Assembly (NCBI GenBank): GCA_903894975.1
Contig: CAITSE010000271.1
Location: 1-35,245, forward strand
Direction of reading: 5' to 3'
DNA length: 35,245 nucleotides
Source: an uncultured Lentisphaerota bacterium
Lineage (GTDB): Bacteria; Verrucomicrobiota; Lentisphaeria; Oligosphaerales; CAITYL01
The notes under the pieces are model-generated. The model saw nothing but the letters and a program-made list of their open reading frames with translations, did no database searches and was not told the origin of the DNA. How positions within the stretch are numbered: the first letter of the stretch is position 1; each line of letters begins with the position of its first letter. Below, one piece after another: positions 1 to 8,808 of this stretch. Position numbers and translations under genes: made by a program.

Positions 1-11
1 GGCCTTTTTCC

Positions 12-101
12 GTCAGAACCGCGCACGTCAGTAAGCGGACTTTCCCGGTCACAAGAGTCAAGAGCAAGAAGAGTCCGCTTGGTTACCCGCGCGGTTCTGA
101 C
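12..101. repeat. Two-tier inverted repeat upstream of the first GH172 gene
   Basis: Bases 12-24 are the perfect reverse complement of 89-101 (13 bp). Inside them, 33-41 is the perfect reverse complement of 72-80 (9 bp). The unpaired stretches on the two sides are both 8 nt, so the structure is a symmetrical two-step hairpin with a 30-nt loop. No U-run follows on either strand, so it does not look like a simple intrinsic terminator. It could be an RNA structure at the end of an upstream operon, a protein site, or a repeat element. The function is unknown. Confidence 0.6.
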
Positions 102-177
102 CATCCAACAGCCAAGCCGTGAAGAGCTATAAACGGGCCCATTCTTTCATGACTAATTCAGACTGAGGAGTTCCACG

Positions 178-1290
178 ATGCACGACGAGCCGCTCCACCT
201 GGTTCCCGCCAACGTCGAAACCCGCTGGGCCAGCGCGGAAAATCCCACGGCCGCGAAGGGTTCCGCGTGCGCCGGTGATGACGGGCGTAAGCGGCATGCC
301 TGCGTCTCCCTGGCCGCCGGCGAGGTGAAAGTCCTCTTGGATTGGAAGGGGACGCCGGGGATGATCCGCCGCATCTGGATCACGATCAACGACCGCAGCG
401 CGAAGATGTTGCGCGGGTTGAAACTGGAGATGTTCTGGGACGGCGCCGCCGCGCCGGCGGTGTCCGTGCCGCTGGCCGATTTCTTCTCCCACGGCCTGGG
501 GCGGATGGCGACCTTCCAGTCCGCACTCTTCTCCAGCCCGGAGGGGCGCAGTTTCAATTGCTGCGTGCCCATGCCCTTCCGCACCGCGGCGAAGATCGTG
601 GTGACCAACGAGAGCGGGGCGGACCTGCGGATGTTTTTCTACGACGTAGACCTGACCGTCGGCGACGCCCATCCGGAGACGATGGCGTATTTCCATGCGC
701 ACTGGCGGCGGGAGAATCCCACCGTGTTCCTCAAGGATTACGAAATTCTGCCGCACGTGACCGGCCGCGGCCGTTTTCTCGGCGCCTGCATTGGCGTGAT
801 CGCGGACACGGGCACGTATTTCAAATCCTGGTGGGGCGAGGGCGAGGTCAAGGCCTACCTGGACGGCGACACCACCCACGCCACCCTGTGCGGCACCGGC
901 ACGGAGGATTACATCGGTACCGGCTGGGGCCAAGGGCAGTACGCCCACCAATACCAGGGCTGTCCGCTGGCCGATCACGAGAAGATGCAGTTCGCGTTCT
1001 ACCGGCTGCATGTGCCGGACCCAGTGTGGTTTCAGAAGGAGGCGCGGGTGACGATTCACCAGATCGGCTGCTGGGGTCCGGAGAACCTGCCGCAAATGGC
1101 CGGCACCGGCGTGCCGTTGACGTGGGGCGACACGCCCGTCGACATGGCGGCCCGCGTCAAGGAAAAGGGCTACGGCATGTTCGAGCGCCGGGACGACTGG
1201 TCGAGCTGCGCCTGGTTCTACCTGGACCGCCCGGAGAACGGCCTGCCCGTCCTGGCCCCGGTGGCGGAACGGACCGCGGGCCTGGCGTAA
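178..1290 (+). CDS. DUF2961 / GH172 family protein (first of a tandem pair)
   Basis: This 370-residue protein has no signal peptide, so it is probably cytoplasmic. It matches the DUF2961 family, now glycoside hydrolase family GH172, whose studied members act on alpha-D-fructofuranosides or alpha-D-arabinofuranosides. Visible family landmarks are an N-terminal SAENPTAAKG segment, MIRRIWIT near residue 60, WWGEGE (W218-E223) and GTGTEDY (E243). The acidic residues of the last two motifs are the likely catalytic carboxylates, but I infer this from conservation with the second copy. The start has a GAGGAG Shine-Dalgarno site 7 nt upstream. The next gene is a paralogue on the same strand 176 bp on, so the two may be co-transcribed. 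Substrate is uncertain. Confidence 0.88.
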   Translation: MHDEPLHLVPANVETRWASAENPTAAKGSACAGDDGRKRHACVSLAAGEVKVLLDWKGTPGMIRRIWITINDRSAKMLRGLKLEMFWDGAAAPAVSVPLADFFSHGLGRMATFQSALFSSPEGRSFNCCVPMPFRTAAKIVVTNESGADLRMFFYDVDLTVGDAHPETMAYFHAHWRRENPTVFLKDYEILPHVTGRGRFLGACIGVIADTGTYFKSWWGEGEVKAYLDGDTTHATLCGTGTEDYIGTGWGQGQYAHQYQGCPLADHEKMQFAFYRLHVPDPVWFQKEARVTIHQIGCWGPENLPQMAGTGVPLTWGDTPVDMAARVKEKGYGMFERRDDWSSCAWFYLDRPENGLPVLAPVAERTAGLA

Positions 1291-1364
1291 GTTTTTGAAC
1301 AGAAGACGCAAAGACTCAAAGAGTGATCGGAATGGTTTTCCCCTGAGACGATTGCCGAAAAAGA

Positions 1365-1426
1365 CCGCAAAGAACGCAAAAAAAGCGAAGTTCCCTCCCC
1401 CTATGTGATCTTTGTGTTCTTTGTGG
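1365..1426 (+). repeat. Inverted word-repeat hairpin between the GH172 genes
   Basis: Bases 1365-1380 can pair with 1411-1426 over 16 positions. Fourteen pairs are Watson-Crick and the other two are G-T, which pair as G-U in a plus-strand RNA. The arm is built from a CGCAAAGA-type word. A single further arm of the same word family lies at about 1298-1320. A 30-nt loop separates the arms. It may moderate read-through between the two GH172 genes; function is not known. Confidence 0.6.
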
Positions 1427-1466
1427 CAAAAACGAGTTAGATCCTCACCACCAAGGAGACCCCGTC

Positions 1467-2600
1467 ATGGAATTCAACGGATTGAACATGAGCCTCGGCA
1501 ATCTGTCGCGGCTGTCCAAGGCCGAAACCCGCTCGATCTCGGCAGAGAACCCCACCGGCGGCAAGGGGCAGGGCGGCCGCCACGTCGATCCGAATCACGG
1601 CTGTTCGCGCGACCTCGGCACCGGCTGGAAGGTGCGGCCGTGCGTGGGGATCAAGCCCGGCGAGACGCTCGTGCTGGCCGACGTGGACGGCCCCGGCGCG
1701 ATTCAACAGATCTGGATGACCCCGACCGGCAACTACCGCTTCACCATCCTGCGCTTCTATTGGGACGGCGAAAAGACCCCCTCCGTCGAGGTGCCGGTCG
1801 GCGACTTCTTCGCCAGCGCCTACACCAAGTTCGACACCTTCGCCCCGCTCAATTCCCTGCCGGTCTGCGTCAATCCGGGCAATGCATTCAACTGCTACTG
1901 GGAGATGCCCTTCCGCAAGCACTGCAAGATCACCATGGAAAACATCGGGTTTGAGCCGATGACCATCTATTACCAGATCAACTACACCCTGACCAAGGTT
2001 CCGGCCGACGCCGCGTATTTCCACGCCCAGTTTCGCCGCGTGAACCCGCTGCCGTACAAGGACATCTACACCATCATCGACGGCGTGCGCGGCCAGGGCC
2101 ATTATGTCGGCACCTACATGGCTTGGCAGCTCAACAACAACGGCTGGTGGGGCGAGGGCGAGATCAAGTTCTACCTGGACGGCGATATTCCGGCCCGCAA
2201 AAGTGTGCGCGACTCCGTCGCCGAGTACGGCGGCAAGAGCTTCCCGACCATCTGCGGCACCGGCACCGAGGATTATTTCTGCGGCTCTTACAATTTCGAG
2301 AACAAGGTGACGAAGCAATACCAGGAGTTCACCACCGCCTACGCCGGCGTGCCGCACGTGGTGCGCCCGGACGGCTGCTATCAGGCCAACACTCGCTTCA
2401 GTCTTTACCGTTGGCACATCATGGATCCGGTGCGTTTCCAGAAAGATCTGGCGGTGACCATCCAGTCGCTCGGCTGGCGCGCCGGCGGCCGTTACCTGCC
2501 CAACCAGGACGACATGGCCTCGGTCGCCTTCTGGTACCAGGCCGAACCGCACGCGCCGTTCCCGGTGCTGCCCGGCCGGGATCAGTTGGAAATCATCTGA
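1467..2600 (+). CDS. DUF2961 / GH172 family protein (second of a tandem pair)
   Basis: This 377-residue paralogue of the preceding gene carries the same landmarks: SAENPTGGKG, IQQIWMTP, WWGEGE (W227-E232) and GTGTEDY (E268). As a GH172 protein it is a candidate exo-acting alpha-furanosidase. Compared with the first copy there are about 16 extra residues between the two acidic motifs (36 apart here against 20), so the active-site loop and probably the substrate differ. No signal peptide is visible. The start is supported by AAGGAG 8 nt upstream. It ends in a long hairpin and faces the convergent DUF4230 gene. Family assignment is firm; substrate is not. Confidence 0.88.
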   Translation: MEFNGLNMSLGNLSRLSKAETRSISAENPTGGKGQGGRHVDPNHGCSRDLGTGWKVRPCVGIKPGETLVLADVDGPGAIQQIWMTPTGNYRFTILRFYWDGEKTPSVEVPVGDFFASAYTKFDTFAPLNSLPVCVNPGNAFNCYWEMPFRKHCKITMENIGFEPMTIYYQINYTLTKVPADAAYFHAQFRRVNPLPYKDIYTIIDGVRGQGHYVGTYMAWQLNNNGWWGEGEIKFYLDGDIPARKSVRDSVAEYGGKSFPTICGTGTEDYFCGSYNFENKVTKQYQEFTTAYAGVPHVVRPDGCYQANTRFSLYRWHIMDPVRFQKDLAVTIQSLGWRAGGRYLPNQDDMASVAFWYQAEPHAPFPVLPGRDQLEII

Positions 2601-2604
2601 ATTT

Positions 2605-2663
2605 GAACAGAAGGCGCAGAGGCGCAAAGAAGACGTTTTCTTTGTGTCTTTGTGCCTTCTGTT
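2605..2663 (+). repeat. 26-bp stem-loop at the end of the GH172 pair
   Basis: Bases 2605-2630 pair with 2638-2663 along all 26 positions with a 7-nt loop. Twenty-two pairs are Watson-Crick and the remaining four are all G in the left arm opposite T in the right arm. A plus-strand RNA would therefore be fully paired, whereas the minus-strand RNA would have four C-A mismatches. The arm is an 8-base word (AGGCGCAG-like) in tandem. It sits 5 bp after the stop of the plus-strand gene, which suits a transcript end or 3' stabilising structure, although there is no U-run. Confidence 0.7.
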
Positions 2664-2684
2664 AAATTCCGCCCTGTGAAGGCT

Positions 2685-3398
2685 TCAGTCCTTGGGCGCG
2701 GCGGAGGGACGGAGGGCGCCGTCGAATTCGAGGTGCAGTTCGGTGTCGTTGCCCAGGTGGTGGCGGATCATGTCCGTCAGGATCTGGGTCAGGCAGTTGG
2801 CGGCCTTGTCCTGGAGCTTTTCCCGGGAGCCGAGGGCGCGTCTGGCTTCGCGCCTGAATTCGTTCAGCACGTCGGCGCGTTCCTGGTCGGTGATCTTGTT
2901 CCACCAGCCGTTTTCGCTGGTGATCTGGAGGTTGGTGAACTCCAGCGAGAGGATTTCCGGCGGGGGTAGGGCAAGGGTGACGGTTCGGTGGTCGCCGGAT
3001 TTGGCCACGGTCACGCAGATCCGGTTCTGGAGCCGGAAACCGGACTTGGCGCGGAACGCGGCCTTGACCTCGACCCATTTTTCGCTGCCGAGGAAGGAAT
3101 GGTTCCAGCGCTTTTCGTGCAGCCCGTCCGTCTGCATGGCCGCCAGTTCCAGGATCGGCGTGTCCCGTTCCAGGACAATGGTGGAGTGGTCGGTCACGTG
3201 CGGCGTCATTTGCAGGACGCCGGCCAGGTCGTTGGCCAGGCCACGCAGGTTGTAGCGCAGGATGGCGGGGAGCAGGCACAGGGCCGCCAGTACGGCGATC
3301 GCCAGCAGCAGAACCGCCTTGATGGCGGCACCGGCCGCCCGGGACTTGCGGCCCGGCCTGGGCGGCGGCGCGGAGACGGGGTCTGCGAGAGAATTCAT
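2685..3398 (-). CDS. DUF4230 domain membrane-anchored protein
   Basis: This 237-residue protein of unknown function has a Pro/Arg-rich cytoplasmic start and one hydrophobic segment at about residues 25-47. The soluble part is presumably extracytoplasmic. The stretch VTLALPPPEILSLEF, then a linker with WWNKIT, then a charged helix with many Ala, Glu and Arg residues follows the DUF4230 family pattern (beta strand with PxPEIL, then a long helix). Nothing is known of the mechanism of this family. It is divergent from the sigma-54 activator gene, 62 bp away, and convergent with the GH172 genes. No clear Shine-Dalgarno site precedes the chosen start, so the N-terminus is less certain than the rest. 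Confidence 0.7.
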   Translation of the reverse strand: MNSLADPVSAPPPRPGRKSRAAGAAIKAVLLLAIAVLAALCLLPAILRYNLRGLANDLAGVLQMTPHVTDHSTIVLERDTPILELAAMQTDGLHEKRWNHSFLGSEKWVEVKAAFRAKSGFRLQNRICVTVAKSGDHRTVTLALPPPEILSLEFTNLQITSENGWWNKITDQERADVLNEFRREARRALGSREKLQDKAANCLTQILTDMIRHHLGNDTELHLEFDGALRPSAAPKD

Positions 3399-3460
3399 GG
3401 CGTTACATTATCCGGTCGCCGCCTTCCTGCCAGTTCCCGGCGCGACGGCTGGACGTTACC

Positions 3461-5005
3461 ATGGACGCGCTCGACGTACTCCACGAATGCAGCAAGATTC
3501 TGCTCTCCCGCCACACGGAGGTGCGGCAGGCGCTCCAGTGCGTTCTGGAACTCCTGGCGAAAAAGGCCGGGCTCCGCCACGGCACCATTACCCTGCTGCA
3601 CGACAAGGCATTGGTCATTGCCGCCGCGTACGGTCTTTCCCCCGACGAACTTGCCCGCGGCCATTACAAGCTCGGCGAGGGCATCACCGGCCGCGTTGCC
3701 TTGGAAAAACGGTCCGCCGTGGTTCCGGACATCGCCAGTGAACCGCTCTTCCTCGACCGCACCCGGGCCCGGCGCACGCCCGGGCCGCTCGGCGTTTCCT
3801 TCCTCTGCGTGCCCATTCTCAAGGGCGGCATGCTGCTCGGCACCCTGAGCGTGGACCGGCCCCTGGACGAGCGCATTTCCCTGGACCAGAACCTGCGCCT
3901 GCTGGAGGTCATCGCCAGCATTACCGCTGCCGCCGTGGAGCGGATTCGCGCCACCGAGCGCGAACGGCTGGCCCTGCAGGCGGAAAACCAGCGGCTTCAG
4001 CACGAACTGGAGGGACGCTACGAAGTCCGGAACCTGCTCGGCAGCTGCCAGCAGATGCAGACGGTCAAGCAGCTCACGCTGCAAGTGGCGCCCAGTTCGG
4101 CCACGGCGCTCATCCGTGGCGAAAGCGGCACCGGCAAGGAACTGGTTGCCCAGGCCATCCACTACAACAGCCCGCGCCGGCATAAACCCTTTATTCGCAT
4201 CAACTGCGCCGCACTGCCGGACTCCCTGATCGAGAGCGAGCTATTCGGGCATGAACGCGGGGCGTTCACCGGGGCCGTGGAGCGGCGCAAGGGCCGCTTT
4301 GAACTGGCCGCCGGCGGCACGATCTTCCTGGATGAGATCGGCGATGTTTCCCCGGCCATGCAGGTCCGCCTCCTGCGCGTCCTTCAGGAACGCGAGTTCG
4401 AGCGTGTCGGCGGCGCCGAGACGCTGAGTGCCGACGTCCGCGTCGTCGCCGCCACCAGCCGCAATCTGGAGCAGCTCATGGAGCAGCGCCGCTTCCGCGA
4501 GGACTTGTTCTACCGGCTGAACGTTTTCCCGATCATCATGCCGCCCCTGCGGGACCGCGGCTCCGACATCCTGCTCCTGGCCGATCATTTTCTGGAAAAA
4601 TACGCGGCCCTCCACGCCAAGCCTGTCAACCGCATCACCGAACGCGCGCTGGAACTGCTGATGCGCCACGCCTGGCCTGGCAATGTGCGCGAACTCGAAA
4701 ACGTGGTCGAGCGCGCCGTGCTCCTCACGGCCGACGGCGCCATCCACAGTTCCCATCTGCCGCCATCCCTGCAACAGGCTGCCGGGGCGATCTCTCCCGC
4801 CCGTGCCGGCGACGGCCACGCCGACGGGTTCAAAGGGCGCGTCGTCAAGTTCGAATTGGAAATGCTCCGGGAAACACTTCAGGAATGCCGCGGTAACGCT
4901 GCCGAGGCCGCGCGCCGCCTCAATACCACTTCGCGCATCCTTCGCTACCGCCTCCGCCAGGCCGGGTTGGACCTGCGGGAGTTCCGCGCCCGCCCGGCGA
5001 AATGA
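3461..5005 (+). CDS. Sigma-54-dependent transcriptional activator with GAF domain (NifA-like)
   Basis: This 514-residue regulator has three parts. An N-terminal GAF sensor domain covers about residues 15-165. A central AAA+ sigma-54 interaction domain (about 188-420) has Walker A GESGTGKE at about G220-E227, the sigma-54 contact loop GAFTGA at 267-272 and Walker [11 protein letters not shown]-terminal Fis-type helix-turn-helix (about 465-505, [11 protein letters not shown]) binds DNA. The layout is that of NifA and related activators: it opens closed complexes of RNA polymerase-sigma-54, and the GAF domain senses an unknown ligand. No nitrogen-fixation gene is nearby, so NifA function should not be assumed. 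I saw no convincing TGGCAC-N5-TTGC promoter in the window, so its target is probably elsewhere. Confidence 0.93.
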   Translation: MDALDVLHECSKILLSRHTEVRQALQCVLELLAKKAGLRHGTITLLHDKALVIAAAYGLSPDELARGHYKLGEGITGRVALEKRSAVVPDIASEPLFLDRTRARRTPGPLGVSFLCVPILKGGMLLGTLSVDRPLDERISLDQNLRLLEVIASITAAAVERIRATERERLALQAENQRLQHELEGRYEVRNLLGSCQQMQTVKQLTLQVAPSSATALIRGESGTGKELVAQAIHYNSPRRHKPFIRINCAALPDSLIESELFGHERGAFTGAVERRKGRFELAAGGTIFLDEIGDVSPAMQVRLLRVLQEREFERVGGAETLSADVRVVAATSRNLEQLMEQRRFREDLFYRLNVFPIIMPPLRDRGSDILLLADHFLEKYAALHAKPVNRITERALELLMRHAWPGNVRELENVVERAVLLTADGAIHSSHLPPSLQQAAGAISPARAGDGHADGFKGRVVKFELEMLRETLQECRGNAAEAARRLNTTSRILRYRLRQAGLDLREFRARPAK

Positions 5006-5019
5006 GGCGGGGGCGGGAA

Positions 5020-5082
5020 ATGGACGAAATGGACGGGATGGACGGCGCCGCGCTTCCCCCCCGCAACGTCCATTTCGTCCAT
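5020..5082. repeat. Inverted pair of a 9-base word between convergent genes
   Basis: Bases 5020-5035 are a perfect 16-bp reverse complement of 5067-5082. The left side is a 9-base word (ATGGACGAA, ATGGACGGG, ATGGACGGC) repeated three times. The loop is 31 nt. It lies in the 93-bp gap between the ends of two convergent genes, where it could work as a bidirectional transcript end. A three-copy tandem array of the same word, without a mate, occurs at 18651-18677. Confidence 0.65.
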
Positions 5083-5098
5083 CCTCCCCGTGGATTTT

Positions 5099-6295
5099 TC
5101 AGGTGTTCTCCGCCTCCCGGAGTGCGGCTGCGGTCTGCTTGACCGGGATTTTCAGGCGGACATTTCCGGACATGGCTGTGCCGGCGAGGATGTCCGCCTC
5201 GGTGAAGGTCGTCAGGAGAATTTCGCCCTCGAACCGCTTGCGGTCGTAAGCGATGTAGACCGTGCCGTCCGGGGCCTGGATGCCATCGGGATAGCTGACG
5301 CCCTCGCGCTCGTCGAGAAGCAGGCCGCCCTGCCAGGTTTGGCCGTCGTCGTCAGAGAGATAGGCGGTCAGATGAGACCGGGACGCCGGTTTCACGTAGA
5401 GTTCGCCGTGTTTGACCAGGAGGAGCCGCCCCGAGGCCAGCCGGCGGACGAAGATGCGGGCGCTGACGTGTTCCAGCCGGGATTTTTCCGGCGCGGTCCA
5501 GGAACGGCCGCGGTCGAAGGATTTGGTTTCGGCGATGCCGTAATCGGTCCGGATGTACATCAGCAGGCTGCCGTCCCCGCGTTCGACAATCATCTGCTCG
5601 TCGAACTGGCGGAACGGCGCATGTACGCCGCCCCGGCGCTCCCAGCTTTTGCCCTGGTCTTTGGAAACGAAGATGTTGGCCATCCGGAACGGATCCAGTT
5701 CCCGGTAGAGCCGGTCGCCGCCGGAGAAGTCGGCGCGCATGTAGTCGCGCTGCCAGAGGGAAATGGAGAGGAGCCACTCGCCGTTGCTCAGCACGGTCGG
5801 CTTGTTGAGTGTGGAACCGTGCCAGATCCGGGTCGGGGTCGACCAGGCGGGGCGGTCGGCGTCCGGGTTGTCGCAGACGGCGGCCCACACGCCGGCGCGG
5901 CCGTCGAAGAAGCGGAGTCCCTTGTCGAAGAAAATCCAGAGGCGCCCGGCGGGATCGGTCCAGAGATTGCCGACCAGGGCGCGCTGGCGCAGCCCGGCAG
6001 GGGAGGGTTCGGGATCAATGATGAAGAGCGGGTCGGACCAGGTTTTGCCGTCGTCGTCGCTTTTGGCCAGGAGGATGTAGGCGTCGCGGCTGTCGTCGCC
6101 GCCGAACCAGGAAATCCAGAGTCGCCCCTTCGGGGTGCGCTCGATCCCCATGCTCATGGTGAAGTCGCTGACTTCCGGCCGGTGTTCGGGGCCGGGGTTC
6201 CAGGCGACTTTCGTCGGCTTGAGCGCCCAGTCGCTGTCGGCCGTGATGATTGCTTCAATGGCATTCGGGTGGACGATTTTTTCCAGGTGACGCAT
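5099..6295 (-). CDS. BNR-repeat sialidase-like beta-propeller protein
   Basis: This 398-residue protein has four clear Asp-box (S/T-x-D-x-G-x-T/S-W) turns: SDDDGKTW, SKDQGKSW, SFDRGRSW and SDDDGQTW. They mark a six-bladed sialidase-type propeller (BNR family). I cannot identify the classical sialidase FRIP/YRIP arginine motif, so true exo-alpha-sialidase activity is unproven; many such proteins in glycan-degrading bacteria act on other sugars. There is no signal peptide, which points to action on imported oligosaccharides. AAGGAG lies about 9 nt before the start. The gene is divergent from the isopropylmalate-synthase-like gene and convergent with the sigma-54 activator. Confidence 0.78.
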   Translation of the reverse strand: MRHLEKIVHPNAIEAIITADSDWALKPTKVAWNPGPEHRPEVSDFTMSMGIERTPKGRLWISWFGGDDSRDAYILLAKSDDDGKTWSDPLFIIDPEPSPAGLRQRALVGNLWTDPAGRLWIFFDKGLRFFDGRAGVWAAVCDNPDADRPAWSTPTRIWHGSTLNKPTVLSNGEWLLSISLWQRDYMRADFSGGDRLYRELDPFRMANIFVSKDQGKSWERRGGVHAPFRQFDEQMIVERGDGSLLMYIRTDYGIAETKSFDRGRSWTAPEKSRLEHVSARIFVRRLASGRLLLVKHGELYVKPASRSHLTAYLSDDDGQTWQGGLLLDEREGVSYPDGIQAPDGTVYIAYDRKRFEGEILLTTFTEADILAGTAMSGNVRLKIPVKQTAAALREAENT

Positions 6296-6402
6296 GACTC
6301 AACGCTCCTTGCTGCGGCTCAAAACGCGGGCGGGTCCGGGACTGCCGCGCCATTTTCAGACGCCAGACACTTTACCCCGAGACAATCCGGCTGCACGATC
6401 CG

Positions 6403-6438
6403 CCGCCCGCCCCGCAATGGAACTTTGGCGGGGTGCGG
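6403..6438 (+). other. GC-rich hairpin in the leader of the isopropylmalate-synthase-type gene
   Basis: CCCCGC at 6410-6415 can pair with GCGGGG at 6428-6433, and CCGC at 6403-6406 with GCGG at 6435-6438. The stem ends 13 nt before the start codon and could influence translation or early termination. There is no U-run and I see no leader peptide rich in leucine, so an attenuator is not supported. Confidence 0.3.
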
Positions 6439-6451
6439 TTAAGTTTTAAAG

Positions 6452-8032
6452 ATGAAAACGCCAAGCCCCCAATCCACCGCCCCGATCCAGACCCCGGTTT
6501 TTTCCGCGGACTGTGTCGAGATTATGGACACCACCTTGCGCGACGGCGAACAGACCCAGGGCGTCTCCCTCACGCCCCGGGAAAAGCTGACCATCGCCCG
6601 CGCCCTGCTGGAACGGCTCAAGGTCGCCCGCATCGAAGTGGCCAGCGCCAAGGTCTCCGAAGGCGAGAAAAAAGCCGTCGGCATGATCACCGCCTGGGCG
6701 CGCAAGGCCGGATTTCTACCCCGCGTCGAAGTCCTGGGATTTTGCGACATCCAGCGCAGCGCCGACTGGGTCGGCGAGGCCGGTGGCACGGTCATCAACC
6801 TGCTCACCAAAGGTTCCCTCCGCCATCTCACCGAGCAGATCCGCAAGACCCCCGCGCAGCATGTGGACGACATCGCCAAGACCCTGGAGTACTGCGCCGC
6901 CCACGGCATCTCCTGCAACTGCTATCCCGAAGCCTGGTCCGACGGCATGCTGGAGGCGAAGGAGGAGAATGACTACGCCCGTTGGTTTATCAACGAACTG
7001 GCGCGCCTGCCCATCCGCCGCATCATGCTTCCCGACACCCTCGGCATCCTCAGTCCGGATCAGACCCGGGCTTTTGTCGGTGAACTGGTCGCGCGCCATC
7101 CCAACGTTCATTTCGACTATCACGCCCACAATGACTACGGTTTGGCCACCGCCAACAGCCTGGCGGCCGTCACCGCCGGCGCCCGCGGCGTCCATGTCAC
7201 CGTCAATGGCCTTGGCGAACGCACCGGCAACGCCCCCCTCGACGAGGTGGTCGTCACCCTTCATGACCTGGCCGGTCGCCAGACCGGTGTCGAGGAATCC
7301 GAAATGGTCGGCGTCTCGAAGATGGTGGAAACCCTCAGCGGCCGCCGGATCGCCGCCAACAAGCCCATCTGCGGCGCCGCTGTCTTCACCCAGACCGCCG
7401 GCATCCATGCCGACGGTGACAAGAAGGGCAACCTCTACATCACCCGCCTCTCTCCCGGGCGCTTCAATCGCACCACCACCTATGCCCTTGGCAAACTGGC
7501 TGGAAAAGCCTCCCTCGACATCAATTTGGACCAGTTGGGCATCGAACTCACGCCGGAACAAAAGAAGCTGGTCCTGGACCAGGTCATCGCCCTCGGCGAC
7601 CGTAAGCAGGTCATCACCCAGGACGACCTGCCGTTTATCATCGCCGACACCCTCAATTCCCCCGAGCAGCGCCGCGTCGAGATCGTCGACTGTGTGGTTA
7701 CCACCACCCGTCAGACTTCCTCCGCCGCCATCACCGTCCGTTTGGATGGCCGGGACTATCAGGGCGAGGCCTCCGGCGATGGCGGGTACGACGCGTTCAT
7801 GAAGGCATTGCGCGCCATTCTGGACTCGGCCGGCATCGAAACGCCCCAGCTCGAGGATTACGAGGTCCACATCCCGCCCGGCGGCAAGACCGACGCCCTG
7901 GTTGAGACTACTATCCGCTGGGCCGGCGGCATCACCACTCGCGGCGTGGACACCGACCAGATTAAGGCCGCCGTTAAGGCCACCGAGAACATGCTCAACG
8001 TGCTGCTCCGCCTCGCCGCCAAACCGGCTTGA
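6452..8032 (+). CDS. 2-isopropylmalate synthase / citramalate synthase-type acyltransferase (LeuA family)
   Basis: This 526-residue enzyme belongs to the alpha-isopropylmalate/homocitrate synthase family, which condenses acetyl-CoA with a 2-oxoacid. The N-terminal TIM barrel starts with the metal- and substrate-binding [11 protein letters not shown] (about residues 25-35). It has [13 protein letters not shown], with the metal-binding His pair, and [14 protein letters not shown], all typical. The C-terminal 120 residues form a LeuA-type regulatory dimerisation domain, which would allow feedback inhibition. The most likely role is leucine synthesis (2-oxoisovalerate as acceptor), but citramalate synthase for isoleucine is possible. 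The gene stands alone, without leuBCD. Only a weak purine stretch precedes the ATG. Confidence 0.85.
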   Translation: MKTPSPQSTAPIQTPVFSADCVEIMDTTLRDGEQTQGVSLTPREKLTIARALLERLKVARIEVASAKVSEGEKKAVGMITAWARKAGFLPRVEVLGFCDIQRSADWVGEAGGTVINLLTKGSLRHLTEQIRKTPAQHVDDIAKTLEYCAAHGISCNCYPEAWSDGMLEAKEENDYARWFINELARLPIRRIMLPDTLGILSPDQTRAFVGELVARHPNVHFDYHAHNDYGLATANSLAAVTAGARGVHVTVNGLGERTGNAPLDEVVVTLHDLAGRQTGVEESEMVGVSKMVETLSGRRIAANKPICGAAVFTQTAGIHADGDKKGNLYITRLSPGRFNRTTTYALGKLAGKASLDINLDQLGIELTPEQKKLVLDQVIALGDRKQVITQDDLPFIIADTLNSPEQRRVEIVDCVVTTTRQTSSAAITVRLDGRDYQGEASGDGGYDAFMKALRAILDSAGIETPQLEDYEVHIPPGGKTDALVETTIRWAGGITTRGVDTDQIKAAVKATENMLNVLLRLAAKPA

Positions 8033-8137
8033 CCTGGAGTCGGTCACTCCCACCCCCCGGGAACGCCGATCTCCAGATCTGCGAGTTTCCATGCTGAACG
8101 GAACAACGGAAAACGGAACAACTGGCATCCGCCCCGT
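8033..8137. repeat. Gap with a short hairpin and a GGAACAAC-type tandem word
   Basis: Bases 8064-8083 form a small hairpin (CGC-N-GATCT-CC-AGATC-N-GCG). At about 8096-8122 a GGAACAAC/GGAAAAC word is repeated with a period of roughly 8 bases, without an inverted mate. The gap separates the convergent ends of the isopropylmalate-synthase-type gene and the broken uroporphyrinogen-decarboxylase-like gene. Confidence 0.4.
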
Positions 8138-8750
8138 TCACCGCCGGCCGAAAATTTCCTGGAACACCCGCAGGTAGACCCGGAACTGCTCCAGCGACGT
8201 GTCCGGCGGGATGCGGTGGTCGGGCATGGGGATGAACCCGCCTTCCGCGGCCAGCGCCCGGAGCGGTTCCAGTTCGGCCCGGATCGCGTTCTCGCCCAGG
8301 GGAATGACGTGTTTGTTCACGCCGCCGATCATGCGCAACCGCTTTCCATACTGCCGCCGGATCGCCTTTCCAGGTGCCGACCTCGATGGGGAAGACAATG
8401 TCGAACCCGCTCTCCAGCCAGCAAGGCAGGAGGTCGTCCACCTTGCCGTAGAGGCTGCCGCCGAAAAAGCAGGTCATGTGCTCACGGGCATTCAGCTTGG
8501 CCGCGTGCGCCTGCCAGTCCGGTTTCCAGCGCCCGGGGTCCGCCGGATCCAGGAATTTCTTGAACCGCTCCCAGTCGGTGTCCATCTCCGGCAGTTGCGG
8601 GCCGCCGCTGGAACCCTCCTGCACCGGCGCCGTCAGCCCCTCCTCACGCCAGCGCACCTTGGTCTCCGGCCAAGTGCCGAAATAATAGACCGGCATCCGG
8701 TCAAACTCGCCGTACCTCATGACAGCATGAAAGCGTTCGCGCTCATTCAT
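8138..8750 (-). pseudogene. Decayed uroporphyrinogen-decarboxylase-like (URO-D/MtaA family) gene
   Basis: The start is normal, with GGGAG before the ATG at 8750, and reads NERERFHAVMRYGEFDRMPVY, a URO-D-like opening. The frame breaks near 8353-8363, and the typical C-terminus (RRQYGKRLRMIGG, then PMPDHRIPPDTSLEQF) continues in another frame to 8138. Restoring one copy of the 11-base unit at 8353-8363 rejoins the two parts as GDPAAIRRQYG. Even then the protein is only about 207 residues against roughly 350-400 for the family. Two more in-frame losses are evident, at DTDW/ERFK and at GSLYG/KVDDLLP, which remove much of the barrel. It follows the nucleoside hydrolase by 58 bp on the same strand. 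An assembly error cannot be excluded for the frameshift. Confidence 0.8.
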
Positions 8751-8808
8751 GGAAAACTCCCTGAGCCGGCTTCCGAAGTCGGGGGATGGCATCCTCCCAT
8801 CCCCCCGA

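Noticed and set aside
12-101. Integron attC site
   Set aside because: The arms lack the GTTRRRY and RYYYAAC boxes and no integrase or cassette is visible.
5099-6295. Naming the BNR protein a true sialidase
   Set aside because: The Asp boxes are clear, but the arginine-motif region of GH33 sialidases is not recognisable.
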